64,000 bases of DNA from Pseudomonas moorei (GTDB lineage Bacteria > Pseudomonadota > Gammaproteobacteria > Pseudomonadales > Pseudomonadaceae). Location: positions 1 through 64,000 of the forward strand of contig NZ_VZPP01000004.1 of assembly GCF_008801475.1 (NCBI RefSeq). Reading direction: 5' to 3'. The notes below the pieces were generated by a model, which was given only the letters and a program-made list of their open reading frames with translations, had not been told where the DNA came from and made no database searches. Below are positions 52,825-64,000 of this stretch, piece by piece. Position 1 is the first letter of the stretch. Each line of letters begins with the position of its first letter. A program made the translations under genes and the position numbers.

Positions 52825-54870
52825 ATGAGTTTGCTCAATATCGGGATGTCGGGTCTGAGTGCAAGCCAGAGCGCGTTGGTGACCACGGGCAACAACATTT
52901 CCAACGTCGACACCGCCGGGTACTCGCGCCAGCAGACTGTGCAGGGCACCAAAGGCTCTATTCAGTACGGCAATGTGTTCATCGGTACCGGCACGACGCT
53001 GGCCGATGTGCGCCGGGTGTATAACTCCTATCTCGATTCGCAGCTGCGTACCGCCACTTCGCTCAACAGCGAAGCATCGGCCTACAGCGCTCAGGTCACA
53101 CCGCTGGACGCCACGCTTTCCGACAACAACACCGGTTTGACCGGTGTGTTGCAGAACTTCTTCACCTCGATGCAGGGTGTTGCGACTTCGCCAACCGACG
53201 ACACGTCCCGCCAGTCGGTGCTGACCGGTGCACAGGCGCTGTCCAGCCGCTTCAATTCGATTGCCAAGCAGTTGAACGACCAGAACACCAACCTCAATGG
53301 CAGCCTGTCTGACATGGCGGGCCAGGTGAACAAGCTGGCCACTTCGATTGCCAATCTCAACCAGAAAATCTCCGAGCTTTCCACCGGCAGCAGCCAGCCC
53401 AACGACCTGCTCGACTCGCGCAACGAAGCCGTGCGTCAGCTGTCCGAGCTGGTCGGTGCGCAGGTTGTCGAGCGCGGCACCAACTTCGACGTGTATGTCG
53501 GCAGCGGTCAGCCATTGGTCGTCGGCAATACCACCAACACCCTGCAAACCGTCCCGAGCAGCGATGATCCGTCGCGCATGGCGCTGCAGATGAACCGTGG
53601 CTCCAGCACCATCGACATCACCTCGGTGGTCAGCGGCGGTTCGATCGGTGGTCTGCTCAGCTACCGCAAGGACGTGCTTGACCCGTCGCTCAATGAGCTG
53701 GGGCGTGTGGCGCTGGTGGTGGCTGACCAGATGAACAGTCAGCAAGCGCAGGGCATCGACAAGAACGGTGATTTCGGCGCGGCGATTTTCAACAACATCA
53801 ACAGTGCCGCCCTGGTCAGCCAGCGCAGCATTGCCCAGGCCGGCAACAGCGCCGGTTCCGGCAACCTCGATGTGACCATCAAGGACACTGGAAAGCTGAC
53901 CACCAGCGACTATCAGGTAACGTTCACCAGCCCGACCGACTACACGGTCAAGCGCTCGGACGGCACCGACATGGGCGCCTTCAGCACCACGACCACACCG
54001 CCTCCGGTGATCGACGGCTTCACCCTGAACCTCAACGGTGGCGCGCTCAGCGCCGGCGATTCGTTCAAGGTGACACCGACCCGTGGCGCGGCAGCCAGCA
54101 TCCAGACCGTGCTCACCGACCCGAAAAAAATCGCCGCGGCTGCACCCTTGACCGGCAATGCCAGCGCCAATAACAGCGGTACCTACACTCAGCCGGCACT
54201 GACCAGTACCCTCGATATCTACAACCCGGCGGCCCAGGCGGAAATGCAGACCGCGCTCAAGTACTCGACGCCGGTCAAGCTGGTTTTCGGTGCCGCGAGC
54301 GGTGGCAGCCAGAGCTACAACCTGGTCGATGCCAAGGGCAATTCGATCAGTACCGGCACCATTGTTCCGGGTCAGAGCAACACCCTGAACCTGAACGTGG
54401 GGATGGTCGATGGCACGGGTGCTCCGATCATGGACAACAGTGTCGTTCCTGCGGTGCAGAAGACCTTCACCGTGCAGACCACGGTCGGCGGCACACCGGC
54501 CAGCGGCGAAAGCTTCACGATCAACCTGACCGGCGCCGCGTCTTCGGATAACCGCAACGCGCAATCCCTGGTGGGGCTGCAAACCAAACAGACCGTCGAT
54601 ACCGGCTCGGCGAGCAAGGGCATCAGCCTGACCGACGCGTACGGCAAGCTGGTGACCAACGTCGGCACCAAGGCCGCCCAGGGCAAGTCTGACGGCGACG
54701 CCACTGCGGCGATCCTGACCAACGCCAAAGGTGCCCGTGATTCGGTGTCCGGGGTGAACCTGGATGAAGAAAGCGGCAACCTGGTCAAATACCAGCAGTA
54801 CTACACCGCCTCTTCGCAGATCATCAAAGCTGCGCAGGAAATTTTCAGCACGCTGATCAACAGCCTTTAA
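52825..54870 (+). CDS. flgK: FlgK, hook-associated protein 1
   Basis: 681 residues. N-terminal SLLNIGMSGLSASQSALVTTGNNISNVDTAGYSRQQ and C-terminal SGVNLDEESGNLVKYQQYYTASSQIIKAAQEIFSTLINSL are the conserved self-assembly helices. The variable middle (~300-600) makes it longer than E. coli FlgK (547). Joins hook and filament. Confidence 0.96.
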   Translation: MSLLNIGMSGLSASQSALVTTGNNISNVDTAGYSRQQTVQGTKGSIQYGNVFIGTGTTLADVRRVYNSYLDSQLRTATSLNSEASAYSAQVTPLDATLSDNNTGLTGVLQNFFTSMQGVATSPTDDTSRQSVLTGAQALSSRFNSIAKQLNDQNTNLNGSLSDMAGQVNKLATSIANLNQKISELSTGSSQPNDLLDSRNEAVRQLSELVGAQVVERGTNFDVYVGSGQPLVVGNTTNTLQTVPSSDDPSRMALQMNRGSSTIDITSVVSGGSIGGLLSYRKDVLDPSLNELGRVALVVADQMNSQQAQGIDKNGDFGAAIFNNINSAALVSQRSIAQAGNSAGSGNLDVTIKDTGKLTTSDYQVTFTSPTDYTVKRSDGTDMGAFSTTTTPPPVIDGFTLNLNGGALSAGDSFKVTPTRGAAASIQTVLTDPKKIAAAAPLTGNASANNSGTYTQPALTSTLDIYNPAAQAEMQTALKYSTPVKLVFGAASGGSQSYNLVDAKGNSISTGTIVPGQSNTLNLNVGMVDGTGAPIMDNSVVPAVQKTFTVQTTVGGTPASGESFTINLTGAASSDNRNAQSLVGLQTKQTVDTGSASKGISLTDAYGKLVTNVGTKAAQGKSDGDATAAILTNAKGARDSVSGVNLDEESGNLVKYQQYYTASSQIIKAAQEIFSTLINSL

Positions 54871-54883
54871 GGAGTCGTAATTC

Positions 54884-56455
54884 ATGCGCATTTCTACCGC
54901 CCAGTATTACGAAACCACCGCTGCCAACTATCAGAGCAACTACAGCAAGGCCATCGCGACCAGCAATGAAGCCAGCAGCCTGACTCGCATCAACACCGCC
55001 GCCGATGATCCGATCGGTGCCGGGCGCTTGCTGAGCCTTGGCCAGCAGAGTGCGGCGCTGAATCAGTACGGCACTAACATCGACAGCACCAAGAGTGCCT
55101 TGAGCCTGCAGGAAACCACGCTGACCTCCATTGGCAACGCGTTGCAACGCGCCAAGGAGCTCGCCCTGGCTGCCAGCAACGGCACGGCTACTGACGCCGA
55201 CCGCAAGGCCTATGCGTCGGAAATGGGCCAGATCCAGCAGCAAGTAATGGGCCTGATGAACTCCAAGGACTCGGCGGGCAACTATCTGTTCTCCGGTTCG
55301 AAAACCGACACCGCGCCTTATTTGCAGAACTCGGACGGCACCTTTACCTACAACGGTGACCAGACCAGCATCAACCTGGGCATTGGCGACGGCATGACGG
55401 TGGCGACCAACACCACCGGTTGGGATGCTTTCCAGCAGGCCATCAACACCAGCCGCACCCAGACCACCATGACCGCTCCAGCGGTGGATGACGGTCGGGT
55501 GGTGCTGTCCAACGGTACGATCGGCACCAGTTCCACCTACAACGCCAAGTTCGCCGGCGGCCAGCCCTACACCGTCAACTTTCTCAGCAGCACCCAGTTG
55601 CAGATCACTGATGCGCTGGGTAATGACGTGACGGCCGAAGCCAGCCAGAACGGTGTCATCAGCAATGCCAACGGTGCCAACCAGACGGTGAGTTTCCGTG
55701 GCGTTGACCTGAAGCTGAACATCAACCTCAAGTCCACTGACACCAACCCGGATGCGGTAATCGCCGGCCACAGCTTCCAGTTGGCGGCCACGCCTGACAG
55801 CTTCAATGCTTCGCGCAGTCCTGGAAACACCTCGACCGCGGTCATCACCGGTTCCAGCGTGACCAACCAGGCGGCTTACACCAACGCCTTCCCGTCGGGC
55901 GGTGCAGTGCTCAAGTTCACCAGTGCCACGGCCTTTGACCTGTACGCCGCACCGATCACCGCCGACAGCCGGCCGGTCTCCTCGGGCACCGTCTCGGGTG
56001 GCAATGCCACTGCAGCGGGCGTGACCTTTGCCTTGGGCGGCGGCGCTCCGGCCTCCGGTGACCAGTTCCTGATCCAGAACAACGATCATCAAACCCAGAA
56101 CGTGCTCGACACCCTGGGCCACATGGTGACCGCGCTGAATACGCCGATCGACGGCAACCCGGTGGCCAAGCAGAATTTTCTCGGCGCCATGGAATCCGGC
56201 CTCGGCAACATCGACAGCGCGGTCAACCAGATCGGCTCGGCCGTTACCTCGATCGGTGCCCGCGGCCAGTCGCTGGATAATCAGTCCGCGACCAACGAGA
56301 GCCTGACCCAGGCGAACGCCACGAGCCAGTCGTCGATCCGTGACTCGGACCCGGCGGAAGTCATGACTCGCCTGACCTTGCAACAGACCATGTTGCAGGC
56401 TGCGCAGTTGGCGTTCAGCAAGATTTCTCAACTGGGTCTGTTCAACAAGATCTGA
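54884..56455 (+). CDS. flgL: FlgL, hook-associated protein 3
   Basis: 523 residues: MRISTAQYYETTAANYQSNYSKAIATSNEASSLTRINTAADDPIGAGRLL at the start, flagellin-like helix ESLTQANATSQSSIRDSDPAEVMTRLTLQQTMLQAAQLAFSKISQLGLFNKI at the end. The central domain carries ~200 residues more than E. coli FlgL (317), which is common in pseudomonads. Last structural gene before the glycosylation locus. Confidence 0.96.
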   Translation: MRISTAQYYETTAANYQSNYSKAIATSNEASSLTRINTAADDPIGAGRLLSLGQQSAALNQYGTNIDSTKSALSLQETTLTSIGNALQRAKELALAASNGTATDADRKAYASEMGQIQQQVMGLMNSKDSAGNYLFSGSKTDTAPYLQNSDGTFTYNGDQTSINLGIGDGMTVATNTTGWDAFQQAINTSRTQTTMTAPAVDDGRVVLSNGTIGTSSTYNAKFAGGQPYTVNFLSSTQLQITDALGNDVTAEASQNGVISNANGANQTVSFRGVDLKLNINLKSTDTNPDAVIAGHSFQLAATPDSFNASRSPGNTSTAVITGSSVTNQAAYTNAFPSGGAVLKFTSATAFDLYAAPITADSRPVSSGTVSGGNATAAGVTFALGGGAPASGDQFLIQNNDHQTQNVLDTLGHMVTALNTPIDGNPVAKQNFLGAMESGLGNIDSAVNQIGSAVTSIGARGQSLDNQSATNESLTQANATSQSSIRDSDPAEVMTRLTLQQTMLQAAQLAFSKISQLGLFNKI

Positions 56456-56570
56456 TGGTGGTCGGGCGCTCAGGCGCCCGTCTGCCTTGTCCCTTCAGTA
56501 TTGATCGTCTTTTTTGCGGTATTCGAGGGCTCGCTTTTCAGGGCGGGCTCGCGCCGCCTGTGAGCCCGCC

Positions 56571-59500
56571 GTGAATTCACTCCCCCTTGTCAGCCTGGTC
56601 ATTCCCGCCTTCAATCCACGCTTTTTCGGTCGCGCCTTGCACACGGCCGTGAGTCAGAGCTATGGCCATCTGGAAATCATTGTTTGCGATGACAGTCGCG
56701 GTCATGAGATCGAAGACATCGTCAACTCGGTGATCGAGCAGGGCGCACGCATACGTTATGTGCGCAATGCACAAACCCTGGGGTTGGTCGGCAATCTGCA
56801 AGCTTGCCTGGAGCAGGCACAAGGCGAGTTCATCAAGTTTCTGTGTGACGACGATCAGCTGTTTTCCGCCTGTATCGAGCGTCAGGCCCAAGTGCTTATC
56901 GATTGTGCCGACGTCAATCTGGTGGTCGCCCAACGACTGTTCTGGGATGCCGACGACATGCCGCTGCCTTCACGCCTGGAAAACACCCCGCTGTCTCCGG
57001 TGGGCGGGGTGTTCAAAGGCGATGACCTGCTGGCGATATTCGAAAACTTCCCGGTCAATATCCTCGGGGGCTTCAGCAACGCGCTGTTCCGTCGGGCAGA
57101 TCTGCTTGAACTGTTCCCGGCATTGACCCAGCCCGGTCATTGCTTTGTTGCGACGCTCGATTTTGCCTTGTACGTCTGCCTGATGCGACGGGGCAATATG
57201 GCGGTTTCCAATCATGTGCTCGGCGTCGAACGCCTGTATCCGGAGCGTTTGAGCAGCCAGCAATCAATGAAGGATGCGGCCGAAATCGAGCGGCAATGGC
57301 TGTCGCAGATGCTCAAGGCGCGTAGCGGCGAATCGGCGCCGGCTCCAGGCTGGGTGCGCTACCTGCCGCTGACCAGGGTCGACGAGTCACCACGGGTCTG
57401 GGAAGAGTTGCCGTTGAGCCGGACCCTGGGCACAAAGCAGACCACCCAGGGTTGGCATGTGGGTATTGACAGTGTCAGTTTCTCCCAGCTCTACGCTCAA
57501 TGGCTGGAGTGCCGGCATCTGACTGACGGCCAGCGCAACCTGCTGCCAGACACGCTGGCAGCCTGGCCCAAAGTGCCGAAAATCGTTCCGGTCATCATTG
57601 ATGAGGACGGCAGCCGTTCGGCGCTGGAGATCACGCTGCAGTCGCTCGCCGCGCAGGACTACCCGCCTGAGCTGACCGTGGTTCTGTCGACGTCCTGCAC
57701 GCGGGTCGAACTGGAGGAGCGGGTTTTCCGCGTGCCGCTGCAAGACGACTGGCAGCAGCAGGTCAACGAGTTGTTGTCGCAACTGGAAGGCGCCGACTGG
57801 TTCTATCTATTGCGTGCCGGTGATCGACTGGTTGTGCCGGCTTTGTTGGTGATGGCCGAGCGAATTGCCCTCACGCCGGCAATGACATGCCTGTACAGCG
57901 ACGAAGGTGGGCTGTACCAGGGTGAATCCGCAGAGCCTGCGTTCAAGCCCGATTTCAACCTCGACCTGATGCGCAGCTACCCCTATGTCGGACGCGCCCT
58001 GGCGTTTGAGCGTGAGCGTTTCCTGGCCGTGGGCGGCTTCAATTCCCGGTTCGCCGAGCTGGCGCCTCACGATGTGCTGTGGCGTATGGTCGAAGATGAC
58101 GGCACGCAGGTGGTCGGCCATATTGCCGAAGTTTTGCTGGAGTCCACCCTGGATCTGACCAAATGGCTGTCGCAGCCGCAAGTGCTTGACGCCAACCCGC
58201 TGTTGCTCGAAGCACACCTGCAGCGCCTGGGCCTTGCCCATGAGATTCGCCCAGGCAGTTCGATGATACTCAATCGTGTCGATTACCTTCATGGCGAACG
58301 TCCGCTGGTCTCGATCGTCATCGTCAGCAAAGACCAGACGCTTGCCTTGCAGCGTTGCGTCGAGAGCCTGCTCGAGAAAACGGCCTACAGCGAATACGAG
58401 TTGTTGTTGGTGGACAATGGCAGTGAAGGCGGGGAGGCGCGCACCTGGTTCGACGGCATGGCGCAGTTGGGCAGCGAGCGGATTCGAGTACTGAGACTGG
58501 AGCAGCAGCGCAGTGCGGCGCAGGCGCGCAATTTTGCCGTGAGTCAGGCCGCTGGCGATTATGTCCTGATGCTCAACCCGTACGCCATCATCACTCAGGG
58601 CGACTGGCTTGCCGAGCTGTTAAATCACGCGCAGCGCCCAGAAGTCGGCGTGGTCGGGGCCAAGTTGTTCAACCCCGATGGCCGAGTGCTGCATGCGGGT
58701 TTGATCCTGGGTTTGCAGGGGCCGGCCGGGGTACCTTTCTTTGGCGAGTCGATGCAGGCAGCGGGTCACATGTTCCGCTTGCAGGCGGCTCACGATTTGA
58801 GCGCCGTGGGCGGTGATTGCCTGATGGTGCGCAAGGCGGTTTATGAAACCGTCGGCGGCTTGGATGAGCAGGGCCTGGCGCATTCCCTGAGCGAGGTTGA
58901 TCTGTGCCTGCGCATCGGCCAGGAAGGTTATCTGGTTGTCTGGACGCCATACGCCCAACTGGCTTTGGGCGCACAACCGGTCGTGGCGGCGCAGGAAGGT
59001 GATCAGGCTCGCAGCGATCAGGAACAGGAGGCTTTCTATAAGCGCTGGCTGCCGATCGTTGCCCGGGATCCGGCCTACAACGCCAATCTGGCACTGCAGG
59101 GCGTGGGCAGTGCCAGCTTCAGTCTTGAACCAGGTCTGCGTTCCGGCTGGAGTCCGTTTTCCAAGGCTCAACTGCCTAAAATTCTCGCGCTGCCCGTCAA
59201 TGCCTCGGCAATCGGTCACTATCGGGTGACTCAACCGTTGATCGAGCTGGAGGCTGCAGGCAGGGCGCAGGGGCGCATTCACTACAATCTGCCGACCATC
59301 ATTGAAGTCGAGCGTTATTCGCCTGATGTGATCATCTTGCAGGGTCGCTATTCGGAAGGGCCAATCAACGAAATTCCGAGCCTGCAAAAATACTCCAGCG
59401 CGCGACGCATCTACGAGCTGGACGACTTCGTGATCAATGTGCCTCATCGCAATGCCCATATCCGCAACATGCCGGGCAAGGACGAGATGGAGAAACTGGT

Positions 59501-60164
59501 CCGTCGCGCCATCGGCATGTGCGATCGCGTGGTGGTTTCCACCGAGGCGCTGGGCAACGCATTGTCGGACATGCATCACGACATCCGCGTAGTGCCGAAC
59601 ATGTTGGCGGCTCACATGTGGACCAATTTGCGCAACCGGCGCCGTACCTCGAAAAAGCCGCGGGTCGGTTGGGGGGGCGGCACCAGTCACCACGGTGATC
59701 TGGCGGTCATCGCCGATGTGGTCCGTGAGTTGGCCAATGAAGTCGACTGGGTGTTCTTCGGCATGTGTCCGGATGATCTGCGTCCATACATGCATGAGTT
59801 CCACGGGGTGATCGGGTTGGACGTCTACCCGGCCAAGCTGGCCAGCCTGAATCTGGACCTGGCCCTGGCGCCACTGGAGTTCCACATCTTCAACGACTGC
59901 AAGAGCAACCTGCGCTTGTTGGAGTATGGCGCTTGCGGCTACCCGGTGATCTGCACCGACACTCAAGCCTATAGCGGCTACTTGCCGTGCACCCGCATCA
60001 AAACCAATTCCACGGACGAATGGCTGCAAGCCATTCGCATGCACCTGGCCGATCCGGACGCCAGCTATCGCATGGGCGATGAGTTGCGCGAGGCGGTGTT
60101 GCGCGACTACGTGCTTCGCGGGGATAACCTGCGGTACTGGGAGCATGGTTGGTTGGCGGACTGA
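56571..60164 (+). CDS. Large multidomain glycosyltransferase, flagellin glycosylation (Fgt1-like)
   Basis: About 1,197 residues from GTG at 56571; TTG at 56514 is an alternative, and neither has a clear ribosome site. Modules: GT2 domain (~5-235: LVSLVIPAFNPRFFGRALHTAVSQSY .. CDDDQLF), a second degenerate GT2 region (~340-560), a third GT2 domain (~575-830: VSIVIVSKDQTLALQRCVESLL .. LLVDNGSEGG), and a GT-B-like domain (~865-1197: PVNASAIGHYRVTQPLIELEAAGR .. GWGGGTSHHGDLAVI .. LLEYGACGYPVI). Directly follows flgL, as fgt genes do in other pseudomonads. Confidence 0.82.
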   Translation: MNSLPLVSLVIPAFNPRFFGRALHTAVSQSYGHLEIIVCDDSRGHEIEDIVNSVIEQGARIRYVRNAQTLGLVGNLQACLEQAQGEFIKFLCDDDQLFSACIERQAQVLIDCADVNLVVAQRLFWDADDMPLPSRLENTPLSPVGGVFKGDDLLAIFENFPVNILGGFSNALFRRADLLELFPALTQPGHCFVATLDFALYVCLMRRGNMAVSNHVLGVERLYPERLSSQQSMKDAAEIERQWLSQMLKARSGESAPAPGWVRYLPLTRVDESPRVWEELPLSRTLGTKQTTQGWHVGIDSVSFSQLYAQWLECRHLTDGQRNLLPDTLAAWPKVPKIVPVIIDEDGSRSALEITLQSLAAQDYPPELTVVLSTSCTRVELEERVFRVPLQDDWQQQVNELLSQLEGADWFYLLRAGDRLVVPALLVMAERIALTPAMTCLYSDEGGLYQGESAEPAFKPDFNLDLMRSYPYVGRALAFERERFLAVGGFNSRFAELAPHDVLWRMVEDDGTQVVGHIAEVLLESTLDLTKWLSQPQVLDANPLLLEAHLQRLGLAHEIRPGSSMILNRVDYLHGERPLVSIVIVSKDQTLALQRCVESLLEKTAYSEYELLLVDNGSEGGEARTWFDGMAQLGSERIRVLRLEQQRSAAQARNFAVSQAAGDYVLMLNPYAIITQGDWLAELLNHAQRPEVGVVGAKLFNPDGRVLHAGLILGLQGPAGVPFFGESMQAAGHMFRLQAAHDLSAVGGDCLMVRKAVYETVGGLDEQGLAHSLSEVDLCLRIGQEGYLVVWTPYAQLALGAQPVVAAQEGDQARSDQEQEAFYKRWLPIVARDPAYNANLALQGVGSASFSLEPGLRSGWSPFSKAQLPKILALPVNASAIGHYRVTQPLIELEAAGRAQGRIHYNLPTIIEVERYSPDVIILQGRYSEGPINEIPSLQKYSSARRIYELDDFVINVPHRNAHIRNMPGKDEMEKLVRRAIGMCDRVVVSTEALGNALSDMHHDIRVVPNMLAAHMWTNLRNRRRTSKKPRVGWGGGTSHHGDLAVIADVVRELANEVDWVFFGMCPDDLRPYMHEFHGVIGLDVYPAKLASLNLDLALAPLEFHIFNDCKSNLRLLEYGACGYPVICTDTQAYSGYLPCTRIKTNSTDEWLQAIRMHLADPDASYRMGDELREAVLRDYVLRGDNLRYWEHGWLAD

Positions 60165-60453
60165 CAAGAAGCCGTGTTTAACAGTCAAGCGGCAGCTACG
60201 ACAGACTTTCCCGTTTCGGGCAATTCGAGATGGCGCGCTTCCTGCACGGCCCCCCAATATCGCCATAAAACGTGCATTTTTCGGCGCGGCCAGAAGGCTG
60301 TGCGCTTGGCTTGAATCGTTGCACTTCAGGTTCGAGCCAATTCTCTGGCACATCAATGGACGCCGAGTGGGGCAAGGGTCACCACGCCGTCGTTATGGCA
60401 AAAAACTTCATTGTTAAGTTCATCGGGCGATTCGCCGATTCTGGGGACACGTT
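60165..60453. other. Gap between the two glycosyltransferase genes
   Basis: 289 bp without a supported gene. A FliA-like pair (TTAAGTTC at 60414, GCCGATTC at 60434) lies too close to the next ATG to be convincing. Short Ala/Arg-rich frames here look accidental. Confidence 0.4.

Positions 60454-64000
<3,547 letters not shown>

Noticed and set aside
58620..60356. 578-residue frame opposite the first glycosyltransferase
   Set aside because: Antisense to a coherent GT2/GT-B coding region, and it has no domain I recognise.
60414..60441. FliA (sigma-28)-like promoter before the second glycosyltransferase
   Set aside because: Both boxes match only 6 of 8, the spacer is 12, and the start codon would be about 6 bases from the transcription start.

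Overview
The window looks like chromosome from a fluorescent Pseudomonas (P. fluorescens group). The evidence is high GC by eye, Pseudomonas-type gene sets (LapA/LapD/LapG adhesin control, phhR-phhABC, an RpoN-type flagellar operon followed by a flagellin glycosylation locus) and many scattered REP palindromes built on GTGGGAGCGAGC..GCTCGCGAT or CTGTGGCGAGGGAGC cores. I saw no tRNA, rRNA, CRISPR array, IS element or phage gene. This is inference from sequence reading alone; no database search was run.

Layout. (1) 1-8.7 kb: 3' end of a giant repeat-built type I secreted RTX adhesin, convergent with lapD and lapG, then a DUF454 and a UPF0149 gene. (2) 9-16.6 kb: housekeeping genes: recQ, a MarR regulator, a short FimV-like protein, a SelT/SelW-like protein, an EamA exporter, an LpxH-like phosphoesterase, an HD protein and a DUF962 protein. 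(3) 16.6-29 kb: an AraC regulator, trkH, a nitroreductase, a Cpx-type two-component operon with a Spy/CpxP gene between regulator and kinase, yciI, yciB, and a rightward series of PHP phosphatase, yciO, scpA, scpB and rluB. (4) 29.5-38.3 kb: a tightly overlapping ten-gene cassette for an unusual CDP-linked, C-methylated, probably amino deoxysugar. (5) 38.3-43.3 kb: a gene-poor spacer with small-ORF candidates, aroP behind a Trp-containing leader peptide candidate, arfB and an MFS transporter. (6) 43.5-47.8 kb: phenylalanine catabolism (phhABC) divergent from its regulator phhR. (7) 48-56.5 kb: flgFGHIJKL behind a sigma-54-type promoter. (8) 56.5-64 kb: two very large multidomain glycosyltransferases and the start of pseB, i.e. 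the flagellin glycosylation island.

How the parts fit. LapD (degenerate GGDEF/EAL) would sense c-di-GMP and hold LapG away from the adhesin. CpxR would drive the cpxP-cpxA part of its own operon through a GTAAA-N6-GTAAA box. PhhR, whose GAFTGA loop reads GAFEGA, would activate phhA at a palindromic box between the two. The flagellar operon runs straight into glycosyltransferases that probably decorate flagellin.

The most likely under-described system is the CDP-sugar cassette at 29.5-38.3 kb. It encodes nucleotide-sugar synthesis and dehydration, epimerisation, two related zinc-binding methyltransferase-type proteins, a PLP aminotransferase, an Fe/2OG dioxygenase, a GNAT acyltransferase, a WbqC-like protein and a CmcI-like enzyme, but no glycosyltransferase, flippase or polymerase. 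Its acceptor must therefore be reached through genes elsewhere.
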